Origin: Candidatus Latescibacterota bacterium
GTDB lineage: Bacteria; JAAXHH01; JABIQT01
Reading direction: 5' to 3'
Assembly: GCA_018667995.1 (NCBI GenBank)
Contig: JABIQT010000741.1
Location: forward strand, 1-7,694
Length of the DNA stretch: 7,694 bases
Part shown: piece by piece, positions 4,935 through 7,694 of the stretch
Position numbering within the stretch: position 1 is the stretch's first letter
Layout: the number at the start of each line of letters is the position of its first letter
The notes under the pieces: model-generated
Seen by the model: the letters and a program-made list of their open reading frames with translations, nothing else
Database searches by the model: none
What the model was told of the DNA's origin: nothing
Program-made: the position numbers and the translations under genes

Positions 4935-7694
4935 TTTCGCACAGCTTTCACACCAAGCTTTCTTATTCGTGAGCGCAACGTGCTCGGATTAATGTTGAGA
5001 ATCGCGGCCGCTCCCTCCGCACCATCAACTCGTCCAGAAGTTAAGACCAATACTCGCTCAATGTATGCTCGTTGATTCTCATCCAAGGTCTGTAGACGGA
5101 ATTCATCCTTCACCTCAGCCTGTCCTGTACCCATGACCGGGAGGTGATGGACTTCCAATACAGAATCAGCAACAACCACGGCGGCAAGAATCGCATGCTC
5201 GAGTTCTCTGATGTTCCCAGGCCAATCATGCGCCTCGAGAGCCGCCATGAGTTCTCTGCTGAGAGTTGGCTTCTTCTTCTGAGTTCGAATTGCTGCGGCT
5301 TCAACAAAGTGCATCACAAGATCCGGCAGATCGCCAAGGCGCTCTCTGAGTGGTGGAACGTTGATCGTGAAGGCGGCCAGCCTATAGTAGAGATCTTCGC
5401 GGAACGTGCCTTCGTTAATCTTCTCCGACAATACGTGGTTTGTAGCTGAAACAACGCGAACATCTACCACTTGGCGCTCCTCACCTCCAACGCGGCTCAT
5501 CGACCCATCCTGAAGGACATGGAGCAAACGTGCCTGACACCCATGGGGGAGATCGCCCACTTCATCTAAGAAGAGAGTCCCCCCATGGGCCAGTTCAAAC
5601 GCCCCTGCCCTGGATCGAATTGCGCCAGTAAAGGCCCCTCTCTCATGTCCGAAGAGTTCACTATCGACGAGACCTTCGCTCAAACCTCCACAATTGAGTT
5701 GGATGAATGGGCCATCAGACCGCGTGCTACCCTCATGGATGTGCCTTGCAGTAACGCCTTTTCCAGTCCCGCTCTCGCCCATGATTAAGACCGGAACATC
5801 TGTACGAGCAACTACAGCCGCTCGACGAACCAGAATTCTTGTCCCCTCGGAATCGCCATAAACCGCGATGTTCGATTTAGATGACTTGATAGCGTCCTGA
5901 TAGCCGATCGTCCTTGCATCTTCCACAACTCTAACCGGGATTCGCCGAATTGCTGAATACGAGTGATCCGGATCTCTTATCTGGAGGGACAGATGCTGCG
6001 CTCCCAAGAGGTCAAACTTCGCCCTGAACTTTAAGTCAGAGACCTGCCATTCTCTGCCTTCTATTCGCCAACGAATCGTGAGATTGCGCGAATTCCACTT
6101 CGAGCTTGTGGCTGATACTTGGACCCAATGATCCTCGCCGGCTTCAATCACGACTTCCTCACACGCGGGGTAGCCGTAAGAAGAGCCGATCTGGACTCGC
6201 TTGCAGACGGGAGGTCGCTGTCCGTAGTCGAACCAGGCAATTCCGGCGTTCGTGGCTATGATTGCCCTACGGCTCTGCCGATCGATTGAGATGTCGTTGA
6301 CCGCCTGATACTGGGGTATCAATGGGAATGGTAGCCGCGTGCCCGTCTCACCGACAGCGCAGACGAGCCCGCCTCCTTCCGTTCCGACGAGGATTCTCTC
6401 CGATTCAATTTCCTCAATCGAAGAAACCATACCAACTATCCCCAGGACCCTTTCCGTTCGACAAGCCCTGTCTACAGTTGAGAGCACGTTCGTTCCTCCG
6501 ATCCAAAGACGGTCATCTGAATCATATAGAGTTGTCGTCGAATGCTCGCAGTTGAGTACAGCATCGATTGTCCCATTGGCTAAGACTCCGATGATCCTGC
6601 TGTCAGAGGAGGCGCCAGAGAGAGCCAACCAGAACCCTCCTCCTGTTCTGTTCGAAAGGGCGGTTACGGCTGTTATCGGAATCTCGCCAATTTCTTGGAC
6701 CTGACTTAGTCTTGGAGCGAGTGTGCCAAAGCTATTGGGACCTCTCCCTCTGTAGTAGACCGTGCCGTCGACGGCCACTATCTGCGCGATACTTAGGCCA
6801 CGTAACTCGGGAGGGCTGTCTCTCGACCTAATGGTCATCGTCTGAATTGAATAGACAAGGCCATTTCGACTTCCGACCCATAGTTCTCCGTCGGTTGCAC
6901 ACAGACTCGTCACCGAGGCCGAAGAGAGCCCATGCCCTTGCGGCGAGGCAAGTAATCTGCCATCGGCCAAGACCGCCCATAGCCCCTTTGTTGTACCAAT
7001 CCAAGTTGTGCCATCGGTATCAACTTCAACGGCAAGCACGCTGGAGTCTGGCATTTCATCGGTTTCTAGCAGCCTCAGGATGGAATCGTCATAGCAGCAG
7101 ACGCCGCCGCCAAATCCCGAGACCCAGAGGCGCCCGCGACTGTCAATCTGCACGCCACGCCACAATGATGTAATAGGCGACTGCCGTTTCTGACTGTACC
7201 CTTGCCCGTCGAATTCGGCGATTTCTCCATCACTAGTCGATGCCCAAATCTTCCCGTCACGAACCACAACGCTCTCTGCTCCTCCTTCACTACTCACCTT
7301 CTCTACGGATGTGGCAGAGACCTCGTAGATTCCGCCCTCTGCAGCGACTATTGCAGTTCCATCGTCGACAGTCGCCAACGCCCTCGCGTCATTTAGCTGC
7401 CAAGGTAGCACAAGAAGCTTCTTACCTTGAACCGAGTACGAAATGTGACCGATCGCCATGAGCAGACCAGAGACTCTAGCAACAGAATGAATTGATATCC
7501 CCTCAGACCCTTCGGCCTCGATGAGCTCCAGGTCACTGCCATCCCAACGCACCACTCCGGCCGGCCTACCCGGCCGCCGATCGAGTCCGAACCAGAGGTC
7601 ACCCGACTCGTCCATGCAGCTTCCCCACAGAAAACTGTAGTCGAGGGATACGTCGAGGATCTCGAAAGTGGTACCGTCATACCGCGTGAGTCCG
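4922..7694 (-). CDS. Propeller-sensor sigma-54 activator, paralogue (5' end outside window)
   Basis: 923 residues are visible; the frame is open through the right edge. An ATG at 7615 is internal, because the residues before it (for example SFLWGSC) align with the complete paralogue. Visible residues about 1-500 carry propeller repeats, more degenerate than in the paralogue (DLWFGL, RLWVSG, TTWIGT, ELWVGS, RLWIGG). A Y_Y_Y-like domain follows (about 537-590). The AAA+ domain has Walker A GESGTGKG (639-646), GAFTGA (686-691), Walker B LFLDE (D710, E711), arginine-finger candidates R765 and R771, and WPGNIRELEH. The C-terminal HTH (about 892-915, PSTLRSRIRKLG) has nearly the same recognition helix as the paralogue. 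No transmembrane segment separates sensor and output; the N-terminus cannot be checked. From Walker A to WPGN the two proteins align without gaps, while the sensor part differs in length and sequence. The intact motifs imply an active sigma-54 activator with a different ligand but perhaps similar DNA sites. Confidence 0.9.
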   Translation of the reverse strand, partial: GLTRYDGTTFEILDVSLDYSFLWGSCMDESGDLWFGLDRRPGRPAGVVRWDGSDLELIEAEGSEGISIHSVARVSGLLMAIGHISYSVQGKKLLVLPWQLNDARALATVDDGTAIVAAEGGIYEVSATSVEKVSSEGGAESVVVRDGKIWASTSDGEIAEFDGQGYSQKRQSPITSLWRGVQIDSRGRLWVSGFGGGVCCYDDSILRLLETDEMPDSSVLAVEVDTDGTTWIGTTKGLWAVLADGRLLASPQGHGLSSASVTSLCATDGELWVGSRNGLVYSIQTMTIRSRDSPPELRGLSIAQIVAVDGTVYYRGRGPNSFGTLAPRLSQVQEIGEIPITAVTALSNRTGGGFWLALSGASSDSRIIGVLANGTIDAVLNCEHSTTTLYDSDDRLWIGGTNVLSTVDRACRTERVLGIVGMVSSIEEIESERILVGTEGGGLVCAVGETGTRLPFPLIPQYQAVNDISIDRQSRRAIIATNAGIAWFDYGQRPPVCKRVQIGSSYGYPACEEVVIEAGEDHWVQVSATSSKWNSRNLTIRWRIEGREWQVSDLKFRAKFDLLGAQHLSLQIRDPDHSYSAIRRIPVRVVEDARTIGYQDAIKSSKSNIAVYGDSEGTRILVRRAAVVARTDVPVLIMGESGTGKGVTARHIHEGSTRSDGPFIQLNCGGLSEGLVDSELFGHERGAFTGAIRSRAGAFELAHGGTLFLDEVGDLPHGCQARLLHVLQDGSMSRVGGEERQVVDVRVVSATNHVLSEKINEGTFREDLYYRLAAFTINVPPLRERLGDLPDLVMHFVEAAAIRTQKKKPTLSRELMAALEAHDWPGNIRELEHAILAAVVVADSVLEVHHLPVMGTGQAEVKDEFRLQTLDENQRAYIERVLVLTSGRVDGAEGAAAILNINPSTLRSRIRKLGVKAVRKTAK

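Overview
The window is a bacterial regulatory locus in which every supported gene lies on the minus strand. Reading in the direction of transcription (high to low coordinates), it holds: (1) the 3' part of a large sensor/activator gene running off the right edge (4922-7694); (2) an AT-rich intergenic region with a strong sigma-54-type promoter; (3) an AraC-type regulator with a degenerate receiver domain (3994-4692); (4) a second, complete sensor/activator paralogous to the first (873-3983); (5) a roughly 310-bp AT-rich control region with two copies of a perfect 12-bp dyad and a weaker sigma-54-like promoter; (6) a small signal-peptide or membrane-anchored acidic protein (340-558); and (7) the first 100 residues of a probable GT-B glycosyltransferase that leaves the left edge (1-302).

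The two large proteins are the heart of the window. Each joins a long array of two-component-type beta-propeller repeats and a Y_Y_Y-like domain, as in the extracellular sensors of hybrid two-component systems, directly to a sigma-54 AAA+ activator domain and a C-terminal Fis-type helix-turn-helix. No transmembrane segment or histidine kinase lies between sensor and output. The complete copy also lacks a signal peptide; the N-terminus of the other copy is outside the window. They therefore look like soluble one-component enhancer-binding proteins. Their AAA+ and HTH regions align without gaps, while the propeller halves have diverged, which suggests tandem duplication with changed ligand specificity.

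A testable circuit follows. The araC-like gene and the second activator form a two-gene operon behind a GG-N10-GC sigma-54 promoter (4724-4740). Downstream of that operon, two ACGA-N4-TCGT dyads sit where upstream activating sequences would be expected, about 140 and 220 bp before the transcription start predicted from a GG-N10-GA element (638-653). That element would drive the small protein and the glycosyltransferase. Both activator genes also end with their TAG stop codon in the six-base loop of a perfect hairpin with unrelated stem sequences.

Organism: a Gram-negative-type bacterium with intermediate GC content and AT-rich intergenic regions, using Shine-Dalgarno sites and sigma-54. The propeller and sigma-54 families occur in several phyla (for example Planctomycetota, Acidobacteriota and related uncultured lineages). 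The sequence alone does not let me name the taxon. No tRNA, rRNA, CRISPR array, transposase or convincing insertion sequence was seen.
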